From the NCBI RefSeq assembly GCF_026127265.1, contig NZ_WWFG01000002.1, forward strand, positions 434,001 to 498,000: a stretch of DNA of 64,000 nt, written 5' to 3'. Origin of the DNA: Nostoc sp. KVJ3 (GTDB lineage: Bacteria; Cyanobacteriota; Cyanobacteriia; Cyanobacteriales; Nostocaceae). A program made the position numbers and the translations under genes. Below, piece by piece: positions 26,625 to 33,245 of this stretch (the first letter of the stretch is position 1; each line of letters opens with the position of its first letter). Under the pieces are notes generated by a model. It was not told the DNA's origin. It made no database searches and was given only the letters and a program-made list of their open reading frames with translations.

Positions 26625-27452
26625 TCACGAGGATCTCACTTTTTCGCGTTGCTCCCGTGGCGGAACCTGTAAAAGTTCGTTACTGAGGGAGTCGTGAATA
26701 TAACCATTTGTGGCCAGAATTCTGCCTGACTCAATTTTGACAGGAGTGCGATCGTAGGCGGTGACTTTACCCCCGGCTTCTTGTAACAAAATTATTCCGG
26801 CGGCAATATCCCAAGGCGAAAGCCCTCGTTCCCAATAACCATCGACACGTCCACAGGCAACATAAGCTAAATCTAGCGATGCAGAACCGCTACGTCTGAC
26901 CCCTTGCGTAAGATGGGTGAGGTGACTAAATTCTGCGTAGTTGTTATCAGAGGTTTCACGGCGATCGTAAGCAAATCCTGTTACTAGTAGGCTTTTACCC
27001 AGTTCAGATGTTGTTGAAACATTGATAGGATGACGATTTCGCGTTGCTCCCAAACCAGTAGCAGCACGGAATAGTTCATTATGGAATGGGTCATAAATTA
27101 CACCAACTTCTGGAACGCCATTAATTAACAACCCGATGGAAACGGCAAAAAATGGGTATTGATGGGCGTAGTTAGTTGTGCCATCTAAAGGATCTATTGC
27201 CCAGAGGTATTGATTTTCTTGATTACCTAATTTGCCTGATTCTTCAGCGAGGATAGAGTGCTGGGGAAAGTGGCGACGCAAAATTTCTAAAATCAATTCT
27301 TCTGAGGCTTTATCAGCAGCCGTGACTAAATCACCAGGGCGGCCTTTTTCAATAATTGCGTCTTCTAACTTACCCAAGTAACCTTGCAAAATAGCACCAG
27401 CAGCTAAGGCTGCTTCTGTAGCAATATCTAAAAAAATTTGTAGATTAGTCAT
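26625..27452 (-). CDS. Inositol monophosphatase family protein
   Basis: 275 aa. Metal and substrate motifs: ILAEESGKL (Glu), WAIDPLDGTTNYAH (DxxDGT) and SPWDIAAGIILLQEAGG (WDxAAG). The family includes myo-inositol-1-phosphatase, fructose-1,6-bisphosphatase-like and PAP phosphatases. The length and the YPFFAVSIGLL segment fit inositol monophosphatase/SuhB. The exact substrate is uncertain. Confidence 0.9.
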   Translation of the reverse strand: MTNLQIFLDIATEAALAAGAILQGYLGKLEDAIIEKGRPGDLVTAADKASEELILEILRRHFPQHSILAEESGKLGNQENQYLWAIDPLDGTTNYAHQYPFFAVSIGLLINGVPEVGVIYDPFHNELFRAATGLGATRNRHPINVSTTSELGKSLLVTGFAYDRRETSDNNYAEFSHLTHLTQGVRRSGSASLDLAYVACGRVDGYWERGLSPWDIAAGIILLQEAGGKVTAYDRTPVKIESGRILATNGYIHDSLSNELLQVPPREQREKVRSS

Positions 27453-27455
27453 TTG

Positions 27456-27595
27456 TTATGGGAATTGGGAATAGGGAATTGGGCATTGGGAATAGGGAAT
27501 TGGGCATTGGGCATTGGGAATTGGGATTGGGAATAGAATTTATTCTCCTTGTCCCCCTTGTCCCCCTCATTCTTCCCATGCCCAATTCCCCATTC
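27456..27595. repeat. Tandem TTGGGAA/TTGGGCA heptamers
   Basis: Runs of GGGAATTGGGCATT units (27458-27535) then CCCCCTTGTCC units. An 81-codon minus-strand frame across it (PMPNAQFPIPNAQF) is repeat translation, not a gene. Confidence 0.85.
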
Positions 27596-27596
27596 T

Positions 27597-28178
27597 TCAA
27601 AGATTTTGGCGGCGAAACTCAGAGGGAGTGAGGCGCATGGGTTTTTCTGAGTTCCAGATTCCTTGGCCCATGAGTCTCGCCCATTCTTGGGCACGTTCTA
27701 AACGCTGATCGTATTTGTGGTTAGGCGATCGCCCTACAAACATTGCATTCCCTTGTTTCACTAATTCTTCATTCAACAACACCTTATTTTTCCATACATA
27801 AGCTAAAGTTCGCCCGATTTTGTCTTTAGCTTCTAAATCAAACTCCAAGGTTACTAATTCTTCTGCACCACCAATTAGATTCTCTAACTGTTCTTTTGCT
27901 GCTTCTCCCCAAGGGCGCTGTCGCAAATCTGGTGCATCAATGCCAACTAAGCGCACTTGGGAAATCAAATTTGGTTGTTCGGCCATGCCTAAGACTTCCA
28001 AACTTTGCCCACTAACTACCCGCGCTACTTTTACCTGAGCCTCATTATTTGGCAGTTGGTTTTTACTTTGGCAACTCACCAAGAGCAATAAGCAAACCAA
28101 AATAGCTATTTTTCGCAGCCAGTAACCAAGACTCACAACCATCAAAAATTCGGTAATTTGGAATCGTTTATTCTTCAT
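27597..28178 (-). CDS. Thermonuclease-like (SNase) lipoprotein
   Basis: 193 aa from 28178; an ATG at 28142 gives 181 aa and leaves a cleaner signal. The signal peptide ends in a lipobox LLVSC, so it is likely membrane-anchored outside the cytoplasm. SNase-fold motifs: VARVVSGQSLEV, VRLVGIDAPDLRQRPWGEAAKEQLENL (catalytic Arg, Asp), LAYVWKNKVLLNEELVKQGNAM. Likely cleaves extracellular nucleic acids with calcium. The start overlaps the ferredoxin gene upstream by 11 bp, so they are cotranscribed. Confidence 0.88.
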   Translation of the reverse strand: MKNKRFQITEFLMVVSLGYWLRKIAILVCLLLLVSCQSKNQLPNNEAQVKVARVVSGQSLEVLGMAEQPNLISQVRLVGIDAPDLRQRPWGEAAKEQLENLIGGAEELVTLEFDLEAKDKIGRTLAYVWKNKVLLNEELVKQGNAMFVGRSPNHKYDQRLERAQEWARLMGQGIWNSEKPMRLTPSEFRRQNL

Positions 28179-28536
28179 CTAACGGTAAACCCGCTTTGAT
28201 TTTCCCTCTAGCAAAATAGCGTCCAAACTGGAGTTCGTAGACTTCATCTTCGTCTTGTGTCTCTACTTCCAAGTCAGAACGGGGATAACTCACACACAAC
28301 AGGGCATAACCTTGCTTACGTAAATCTGGCGACAAGCCGATCGCCTCTGGTTGATAAATTTCTCCCGACAAAACCCTCACAGCGCAAGCGGTACAAGCCC
28401 CGTTGCGGCAGGAAAAGGGTAGCTCAACCCCTTGTTTTTCGCCAGTGTGGAGGATGTAGCGGTCTTCTGGCACTTGTAGGGTGTATGTTTCGCCGGTGGC
28501 GCGATCGCGAACTCTAATTGTGTATGTACGGGACAT
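28168..28536 (-). CDS. Plant-type [2Fe-2S] ferredoxin
   Basis: 122 aa. Cluster ligands in ELPFSCRNGACTACAVRVLSGE and a final cysteine in GYALLCVSYPRSDLEVETQDEDEVY. It is longer than photosynthetic PetF (about 98 aa) because of a C-terminal tail (LQFGRYFARGKIKAGLPLDEE), the layout of the FdxH-unrelated long ferredoxins in cyanobacteria. A soluble one-electron carrier; the partner is unknown. Confidence 0.9.
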   Translation of the reverse strand: MSRTYTIRVRDRATGETYTLQVPEDRYILHTGEKQGVELPFSCRNGACTACAVRVLSGEIYQPEAIGLSPDLRKQGYALLCVSYPRSDLEVETQDEDEVYELQFGRYFARGKIKAGLPLDEE

Positions 28537-28643
28537 CTGGATTTGCGTTGTGGAATTAGGACTTTCAGATTCAATCTAAGAATATCTTTCTTTATCTTTG
28601 CATTTTCTAGGATTTTATAGTACAATCGTAACTTGTGGCACCT

Positions 28644-28730
28644 GGAGAGGTGGCCGAGTGGTTTAAGGCGCAGACCTGGAAAGTCTGTGAGGCAGTAATG
28701 TCTCCGTGAGTTCAAATCTCACTCTCTCCG
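28644..28730 (+). tRNA. tRNA-Ser (anticodon GGA), chimeric, 3' half donated by the inserted element
   Basis: 87 nt. Acceptor GGAGAGG/TCTCTCC (one G-T pair) with discriminator G, anticodon stem CAGAC/GTCTG with loop CTGGAAA (anticodon GGA), a 5-bp variable arm (GAGGC/GTCTC) typical of class II tRNAs, and T arm GTGAG-TTCAAAT-CTCAC. CCA is not encoded. The part after the anticodon stem differs from the second tRNA-Ser 3' half at 48780-48838, which has the more usual cyanobacterial T arm (GGGGG-TTCGAAT-CCCCC). So everything beyond 28688 here comes from the element. Confidence 0.95.
28670..28688 (+). other. Attachment-site core, left copy (attL)
   Basis: The 19-bp sequence GCAGACCTGGAAAGTCTGT, covering the anticodon stem-loop of tRNA-Ser, is repeated exactly at 48780-48798. 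Its palindromic character (the CAGAC/GTCTG stem) suits a tyrosine recombinase crossover region. The flanks differ, which fixes the core. Confidence 0.9.
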
Positions 28731-29117
28731 TTTATCCTTACTATATAACACTTTCAGCCTACACGGTTGTGTAAAATACCATTTTATGAGATGTAAAAAC
28801 GGTTGAGTAATTGGTATAGTTGGTTTAGTAAGTCGATTGATAAGTAAATTTCCAGCGATCGCTAAAATTGCGATAACTTACACTTATATGTTATTGATAT
28901 ATAAGTAAAAAGTTGGCGATCGCCCGTATCGTGATAATTATACTTTATTATTCAGTGACATATAAGTTGTTTTAATCTTGTAAAAACACAGTATTGATAT
29001 ACAGCAAGGTTTTTGAATTTATCTGCTTCAAACAGACTTATCATCCACTCACACATAAGAAAACACCCTACTTTTTACAGTAAGGTGTAATTTTTACTTA
29101 TATATTGTAATTTCGCT
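28731..29117. other. Non-coding left end with four ACTTATAT boxes
   Basis: No gene in about 390 bp. ACTTATAT occurs at 28882-28889 and 29096-29103 and inverted (ATATAAGT) at 28899-28906 and 28960-28967. The first two boxes flank a 9-bp spacer. Their number and position near attL suggest arm-type binding sites for the integrase or accessory proteins. Two HIP1 octamers (28855-28862 and 28917-28924) are the only ones seen in the element. Confidence 0.45.
29055..29097. terminator. Terminator after the 29118-29518 operon
   Basis: Near-perfect 10-bp stem ACACCCTACT/AGTAAGGTGT (29063-29072, 29079-29088) with TTTTCTT on the minus-strand side and ATTTTTAC on the plus side. It lies 20-30 bp beyond the stop of the leftward gene at 29118. 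Confidence 0.65.
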
Positions 29118-29309
29118 TCACAGTGTGCTAGTAATTTTCACCGCTTTGTGCTGAGGTAATTTACCAATCACTCTCTCTTCTATCTCTTCCGTATAAAACC
29201 AGCGTCTCTCGTGAGTGAGAGTATTTTCACACCAATACGATGACTTGCCACAGTGAATACTTCTCACTATAAACACATAGGTATTGTGAATAAATTTTTT
29301 GCCTATCAT
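29118..29309 (-). CDS. Small hypothetical protein of the element
   Basis: 63 aa, basic and aromatic-rich (MIGKKFIHNTYVFIVRSIHCGK, then ENTLTHERRWFYTEEIEERVIGKLP). It looks like a small beta-barrel or SH3-like protein, as does the upstream neighbour, but I recognise no family. Its start overlaps the upstream gene's stop (ATGA), so it is translationally coupled. A terminator follows. Confidence 0.6.
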   Translation of the reverse strand: MIGKKFIHNTYVFIVRSIHCGKSSYWCENTLTHERRWFYTEEIEERVIGKLPQHKAVKITSTL

Positions 29310-29518
29310 TTTATTTCCCTCCCAAACACATCTTTTTTGATTTCATCAAAACACAGCAAAAATTCATTGCCCTTATCGACCTGTATCTCACCCGTAAATG
29401 AGTAAGTATCTGAGAGTATTAGGAAGTTTTTATATACTCTCAATATCTGTCTATTTTGCCCCCAATAATGTATATATTTACCTGGTCGTAAATCGCTTTC
29501 TCTTGGTTTTCGTGCCAT
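29306..29518 (-). CDS. Small hypothetical protein of the element
   Basis: 70 aa, basic: ESDLRPGKYIHYWGQNRQILRVYKNFLILSDTYSFTG resembles a KOW/SH3-like strand pattern. The start codon is only 2 bp from the left edge of a TGWCA array, so the array could contain its promoter. It is coupled to the following 63-aa gene. Function unknown. Confidence 0.6.
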   Translation of the reverse strand: MARKPRESDLRPGKYIHYWGQNRQILRVYKNFLILSDTYSFTGEIQVDKGNEFLLCFDEIKKDVFGREIK

Positions 29519-29519
29519 T

Positions 29520-29608
29520 GATACCTCTTTTTAAAACTGACACTTTTTCTGTCATAAATAATGACACTTTTTTTGACACTTTAAGTGTCACTTCTGTGGA
29601 AGGGTGTA
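29520..29608. repeat. TGWCA array 1
   Basis: Five TGACA/TGTCA pentamers at 29538, 29550, 29562, 29574 and 29586: exact 12-bp period. GATACC (29520-29525) lies 12 nt before the first and GGTGTA (29603-29608) 12 nt after the last. It separates the 29118-29518 operon from the gene ending at 29612. Confidence 0.9.
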
Positions 29609-29611
29609 TGC

Positions 29612-30214
29612 CTACCTCTTCAGTGGATTTGAGAAGTACTTATTACCATCACCATAAGCCTCTAATATCTCATTGCACTTGATAGCGTGTTTCACCACGT
29701 CAGGGTGACTTGCAGCGAATGTTTTAGCAATTGCTACTTTCTCAGTTTTGATGCTTTGTAGCTCGTTACGTATTGATGCCAGACGTGTTTCAAGCATCTT
29801 TACCTCATCTTGTAGCTTGTTTTCTTTCGTAGTGAGTGCAGTAAGGTTTGATGTGTTAATGAGGGTGAGAGATGTGGGTGGCTTTTCCTGTGCTTGTGAA
29901 TATCCTGCAAGAGTATGCATAAACTTGCGGATACCGAGCTTAAGGAACTGTGCTGCAACATCAGGATTGTCTCTCACTATCCAGTCAGCAATGATATCTT
30001 CAGTTAACAAGTTGTGGGCTTGTGTCCCTCCCCTAGTCTGTATTTCAGCTGTTTTCATCTCCTTGAAGTTGTGGGCTTTGACTCTCTTGCTAATAGCCTG
30101 TTGAGATAAACCTGACATTCTCGCATAGCTGCTAATAGAGGCGAATGCTTCACCACTAATATTGTCGATGTAAATTTCTAGCCCGTCGTTGTTGTAAGCT
30201 ACTAAGTTTGTCAT
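29612..30214 (-). CDS. Putative phage-type DNA-binding regulator with coiled coil
   Basis: 200 aa. The N-terminal third is ASISSYARMSGLSQQAISKRVKAHNFKEMKTAEI, a helix-turn-helix of the type found in phage antirepressor-like (Bro/Rha/KilA-like) proteins; the middle is LLTEDIIADWIVRDNPDVAAQFLKLGIRKFMHTLAGY. A coiled coil follows (about 128-165, TTKENKLQDEVKMLETRLASIRNELQSIKTEK). This combination is common in temperate elements of cyanobacteria, where such proteins act in lysogeny control. The family assignment is by pattern only. It is transcribed leftward, opposite to the main replication block. Confidence 0.65.
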   Translation of the reverse strand: MTNLVAYNNDGLEIYIDNISGEAFASISSYARMSGLSQQAISKRVKAHNFKEMKTAEIQTRGGTQAHNLLTEDIIADWIVRDNPDVAAQFLKLGIRKFMHTLAGYSQAQEKPPTSLTLINTSNLTALTTKENKLQDEVKMLETRLASIRNELQSIKTEKVAIAKTFAASHPDVVKHAIKCNEILEAYGDGNKYFSNPLKR

Positions 30215-30365
30215 TGTGTTTCATCCTATGTAGTGTGTTGTCAGCAGTTTAGCGACATACTGAGGTCGTGTGTACAAATATTGCGCGGTGATGCATTTTA
30301 ACTACTTAGTGGGAATGCTCTATGGGTAACAACGATGTTGCATCTACCACTACCAGGCAAGTTAT

Positions 30366-30572
30366 ATGCCACTTACTAAAGCAAATATGCAGCCAGACCC
30401 AAGAGAATTGCTAGAGGCACGGAAGGATTTTTTAATAAGGGAAATATCTTTCGGGCTTGGTGATAAAAACCTTCTTAGCCTTGTTAACTGTTTTGAAGGA
30501 ATTCATGAAAAATCTATAGACAAAAACAGAGAAGCTTATTTTGATTTCTTGCTCAAGGTAATTGGAAGTTAG
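30366..30572 (+). CDS. Small protein equal to the C-terminal domain of the 33246 protein
   Basis: 68 aa. DPRELLEARKDFLIREISFGLGDKNLLSLVNCFEGI...YFDFLLKVIGS matches by eye the last ~55 residues of the protein at 33246-34202 (DPTKVLEARQAFIIKNFNEAGL...LFLDFLAVVMGK): the same D-P-x-x-(L/V)-LEAR, F-(L/I)-I and FDFL/LDFL-x-VxG. So it is a free-standing copy of that domain. An interaction or inhibitor role is possible. A terminator follows at 30596. Confidence 0.65.
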   Translation: MPLTKANMQPDPRELLEARKDFLIREISFGLGDKNLLSLVNCFEGIHEKSIDKNREAYFDFLLKVIGS

Positions 30573-30595
30573 TCTACATCTGATATTTTCTTCAC

Positions 30596-30620
30596 AGCGT
30601 CAATTGTTGGCGCTTTTTTA
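30596..30620 (+). terminator. Rho-independent terminator
   Basis: Stem AGCGTC/GGCGCT (30596-30601, 30609-30614) with T6 following, 24 bp after the 68-aa gene. Confidence 0.6.
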
Positions 30621-30654
30621 TTGGGTAGTTTCAAGACTTGCCCAGGTCAACTAT

Positions 30655-30837
30655 TTATTCTTTAGAGCTAGTGTCAATGTTTATCGGATAGCCGCGTTCT
30701 TTTAAGTATTTCATTATCACAAATGCAGCTTGTGCCGACCTAGTTCTAAATTCAAGTTGTGCTTGTTCATCCAAAAATCCTATTACTTCCTTGTCTAGAG
30801 TCACTTGAATGCGTTCGTTGTTTTTTGAGATGGTCAT
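30655..30837 (-). CDS. Ribbon-helix-helix regulator
   Basis: 60 aa. NNERIQVTLDKEVIGFLDEQAQLEFRTRSAQAAFVIMKYLKERG: a beta strand (RIQVTL) followed by two helices, the Arc/CopG fold. Such proteins control plasmid copy number or phage early genes. It is divergent from the gene at 31038, and three groups of GTGATGTCACC-like sites lie in the 200-bp gap, one overlapping its own start, so autoregulation is likely. Confidence 0.8.
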   Translation of the reverse strand: MTISKNNERIQVTLDKEVIGFLDEQAQLEFRTRSAQAAFVIMKYLKERGYPINIDTSSKE

Positions 30838-30985
30838 GATGTCACCCTGGGGTCAACACCAATATATTGATTGAGAATAAGGCAATCGTTGTAAAAATAG
30901 CCACCGTGGTGTCACGGTAATGTCACCTCCGATGTGTCTTTTTGAATTAAGTAATGAAACTGAGGTCATGGTGATGTCACCGTGG
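30828..30985. promoter_or_regulatory. Operator cluster for the RHH regulator
   Basis: Repeated ATGTCACC-type sites: 30838-30846 (GATGTCACC, at the start codon), 30908-30927 (GGTGTCACGGTAATGTCACC, two half-sites) and 30970-30981 (GGTGATGTCACC, a perfect 12-bp palindrome), with partial copies (GGTCAT, GTCAACACC) beside them. Sites are placed for control of both divergent promoters. Confidence 0.7.
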
Positions 30986-31037
30986 CTATATTGTTCTCAC
31001 GAGAGAAAAAACACCACACACTCTCCTGAAGGTAAAA

Positions 31038-31505
31038 ATGCCAAGATTAACATTCAAAGGACTATCTGAAGACTTACTAAAGGATTACAGCATCACACTA
31101 TCTAAGACTACTACTGCCTATAAAGTAGAATTTCCCTGTGGCAAGGTAACAACATTAAGCACCTTGCAGTCAGTTGTAGAGGAAGTTAGTGAATATCAAG
31201 CATCAAAGATAAAAGAGGAAAATGCAGATAAAGCTATAGATGCGGAAGATAGTGTAGAACCTCTATCCGATGCCGAGTTAATTGATGTCATTCACTGGAT
31301 GCGGCTAGAGAATCAAATGTTGGATGACATCGAAGATGACGAATATAACACCGAAGAGCGTGCTGCTATTCAATCTGAAAACGAACCATTGATAGAAGGT
31401 GCTATGGATTGGGATTACGAACTAAATACTGAGTACTGGGAACCCATGGCACCTATTGAAGTTTTCTACTGGGATACCGAAAAAAGAACACTTACAGAGG
31501 TTTGA
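31038..31505 (+). CDS. Acidic hypothetical protein of the element
   Basis: 155 aa. Residues 1-50 are mixed (MPRLTFKGLSEDLLKDYSITLSKTTTAYKVEFPCGKVTTL); the rest is very acidic (DDIEDDEYNTEER, ENEPLIEGAMDWDYELNTEYWEP) and could mimic DNA or bind a basic partner. No family recognised. It is the first rightward gene under the RHH operators, with a GAAGGT ribosome site. Confidence 0.65.
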   Translation: MPRLTFKGLSEDLLKDYSITLSKTTTAYKVEFPCGKVTTLSTLQSVVEEVSEYQASKIKEENADKAIDAEDSVEPLSDAELIDVIHWMRLENQMLDDIEDDEYNTEERAAIQSENEPLIEGAMDWDYELNTEYWEPMAPIEVFYWDTEKRTLTEV

Positions 31506-31593
31506 TACCCTCTTTTGGAAAGTGACATAAATAATGACACTTTAAATGACAGATTTTTTGACATAAATAATGACACTTTCAAAAATACACCTA
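31504..31593. repeat. TGWCA array 2
   Basis: Five TGACA units at 31523, 31535, 31547, 31559 and 31571, exact 12-bp period, two of them with the spacer TAAATAA. GATACC at 31504-31509; CACCTA 12 nt after the last unit, overlapping the ATG of the next gene at 31593. Because 12 bp is four codons, the array is open in one frame and would read as a DINNDT-type repeat. Confidence 0.9.
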
Positions 31594-32507
31594 TGCAGCG
31601 ATATCGAGATATTCAGAACGCACTTAAAAATTTGCGTACTCAAGGTGCTACTTTGCAATGCCGACTTGATAGCGATTACTCAATACTTAAAAGTGAATTA
31701 GAACGGCTAGAAGCTTGTGTAGTGGTAGATGCAAATAGCCCGTCAATACAACCGGTGAGATTCAACACAAGTGGCATCACAGTGTCAGATGTAAACGAAA
31801 CAACAGTAACTTGTGGTATCAACGGCGAATATCGTATCCTGCCTTGCTACTGGGATCATGAAAGAGATACTGCAATCACAAAACATAAGGAAGTAGTGAT
31901 ACTTCAAAATAGCAGTGATATCTCCTCAAACTCGCCAGTACTACGCGATAAGGATATGTGCAAAATTGAAATAATAGGGGATGAAAAAGGAAGCTACCAA
32001 GCATTCCCTATGACATCACTACAAGGATATGCACAATGGCTTTACCCTACAGAAGCTACCAAATATTACACTATTAAGGCAAAGCTTTCACCATACGACA
32101 CTAAAAGCTATCAGATAGTAGTAGATAAAGACCGTCAAACACCTATGCACGTTGTATCCCAGGATGTATGCGTATGTACTTTGTACGACGATGTAAAGTG
32201 TGGTATCACAAGGTATTTTCCATCTATTGCACAATTCACATATATAGGCGGCAAATGGCTATACAGCAATAGACATGGTGATATTCAGTGGATAAGTATT
32301 ATTCAAGCTGTAAAGAAAGTACACTTCCCAGTAGGCTGCATAGTACACCTGCAAAGCGATATAGGACTCGTAGGTAAGATTGACACTTATCGTATAGACA
32401 AGCTGTTCTATAGCGGATTGCTTCTAATGGCACACTGCACAAACGAACGTACAAACAACGTGCAAATAATTCCACTGGTGCAACTTCATTTACCACGGCA
32501 ACGATAA
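31593..32507 (+). CDS. Hypothetical protein of the element, beta-rich
   Basis: 304 aa from the ATG at 31593; the frame is open further left only because it crosses the TGWCA array. A short helical N-terminus (YRDIQNALKNLRTQGATLQCRLDSDYSILKSELERLE), then many beta strands with SH3/KOW-like pieces (VTCGINGEYRILPCYWD, PVGCIVHLQSDIGLVGKIDTYRIDK). I recognise no family. It heads a run of small genes to 34382. Confidence 0.6.
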   Translation: MQRYRDIQNALKNLRTQGATLQCRLDSDYSILKSELERLEACVVVDANSPSIQPVRFNTSGITVSDVNETTVTCGINGEYRILPCYWDHERDTAITKHKEVVILQNSSDISSNSPVLRDKDMCKIEIIGDEKGSYQAFPMTSLQGYAQWLYPTEATKYYTIKAKLSPYDTKSYQIVVDKDRQTPMHVVSQDVCVCTLYDDVKCGITRYFPSIAQFTYIGGKWLYSNRHGDIQWISIIQAVKKVHFPVGCIVHLQSDIGLVGKIDTYRIDKLFYSGLLLMAHCTNERTNNVQIIPLVQLHLPRQR

Positions 32508-32509
32508 TA

Positions 32510-32656
32510 ATGAGAGTACAAATAGTATTGATGATACTCTTTACAGCAATATTGACAACATACAAGAGGGACAGCAATGATGCGTATTTCAGCCAGAGAA
32601 CAATGCCAGAGACTTGCAACGATTCTACATTACACCGGGAATGTACACGACGATAA
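32510..32656 (+). CDS. Possible 48-aa membrane peptide
   Basis: Starts 2 bp after the previous stop: MRVQIVLMILFTAILTTYKRDSN, a hydrophobic N-terminus of about 16 residues followed by a polar tail. It overlaps the next gene in another frame. Coding is supported only by position and the hydrophobic pattern. Confidence 0.35.
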   Translation: MRVQIVLMILFTAILTTYKRDSNDAYFSQRTMPETCNDSTLHRECTRR

Positions 32657-32831
32657 TGCTCTCATGAATTACATGCTTTGTTACTGCTTAAAAAAGACAC
32701 TTAAAACACGACAAAACGACTATTTACGAGTATGGTTTAGCTTGCGAAACTGGGAACATGGTCTTATGTCGTATGGTGAGTTGGCATATAACTTACAGGC
32801 ACTTATCAACCTAGACAAGAAGTATGCATAA
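32577..32831 (+). CDS. Small hypothetical protein of the element
   Basis: 84 aa, helical and basic (ISAREQCQRLATILHYTGNVHDDNALMNYMLCYCLKKTLKTRQND). No family recognised. Followed by a coupled 48-aa gene whose ATG overlaps its stop region. Confidence 0.55.
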   Translation: MMRISAREQCQRLATILHYTGNVHDDNALMNYMLCYCLKKTLKTRQNDYLRVWFSLRNWEHGLMSYGELAYNLQALINLDKKYA

Positions 32832-32970
32832 CACCACTAAAACGCAACTTATCAAAGACATAGAACGGGACGCTAAAGAGTTAAATATCAAGGTAGATAT
32901 CAATCTCAATAGCTTACCTACGTCCCAAGTAGAGCAACTATCACAAGCCTTCAAGGATGCTAAAAAATAG
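32824..32970 (+). CDS. 48-aa hypothetical protein, overlapping start
   Basis: ATG at 32824 lies inside the end of the previous gene (stop at 32829-32831). Product: MHNTTKTQLIKDIERDAKELNIKVDINLNSLPTSQVEQLSQAFKDAKK (given in part); amphipathic helices and a plausible soluble fold. The tight overlap fits the gene packing of this element. Confidence 0.5.
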   Translation: MHNTTKTQLIKDIERDAKELNIKVDINLNSLPTSQVEQLSQAFKDAKK

Positions 32971-32980
32971 GACTACAACG

Positions 32981-33172
32981 ATGCAAAAACTTAGCACTGC
33001 CCAAGAAATTATCGAGATAGAACACATTGTTTACAGAAGATTGACGGATGTATTTTGCCAAACAAACACCCTACTTTTTACTCGACTATCTTTCGGTAAG
33101 AGGTATCGGGTGCGAAAAGTACACATCACATCTGACATGGGTTGTGTAGTTCAATTCACACTCATCAATTAA
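32981..33172 (+). CDS. Small hypothetical protein of the element
   Basis: 63 aa from the ATG at 32981 (an ATG at 32957 overlaps the previous gene). MQKLSTAQEIIEIEHIVYRRLTDVF, then a strand-rich, basic half with RLSFGKRYRVRKVHITSDMGCVVQFTL. Possibly nucleic-acid binding by its basic beta part, but no family recognised. Confidence 0.5.
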   Translation: MQKLSTAQEIIEIEHIVYRRLTDVFCQTNTLLFTRLSFGKRYRVRKVHITSDMGCVVQFTLIN

Positions 33173-33245
33173 CTAAACCGTGACAACCGTGATGGTATGC
33201 CACACGACACACAAACACTTTACAAACAACAAGGAATTACGACAA

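Noticed and set aside
28377..28715. Minus-strand frame over the tRNA-Ser gene
   Set aside because: It is antisense to the tRNA and to the ferredoxin promoter region, and has no protein-like pattern.
32299..32619. Antisense frames inside element genes (also 38391-38909, 43337-43690)
   Set aside because: Shadows of the called genes, with no start signals and Ser/Leu/Cys-biased products.
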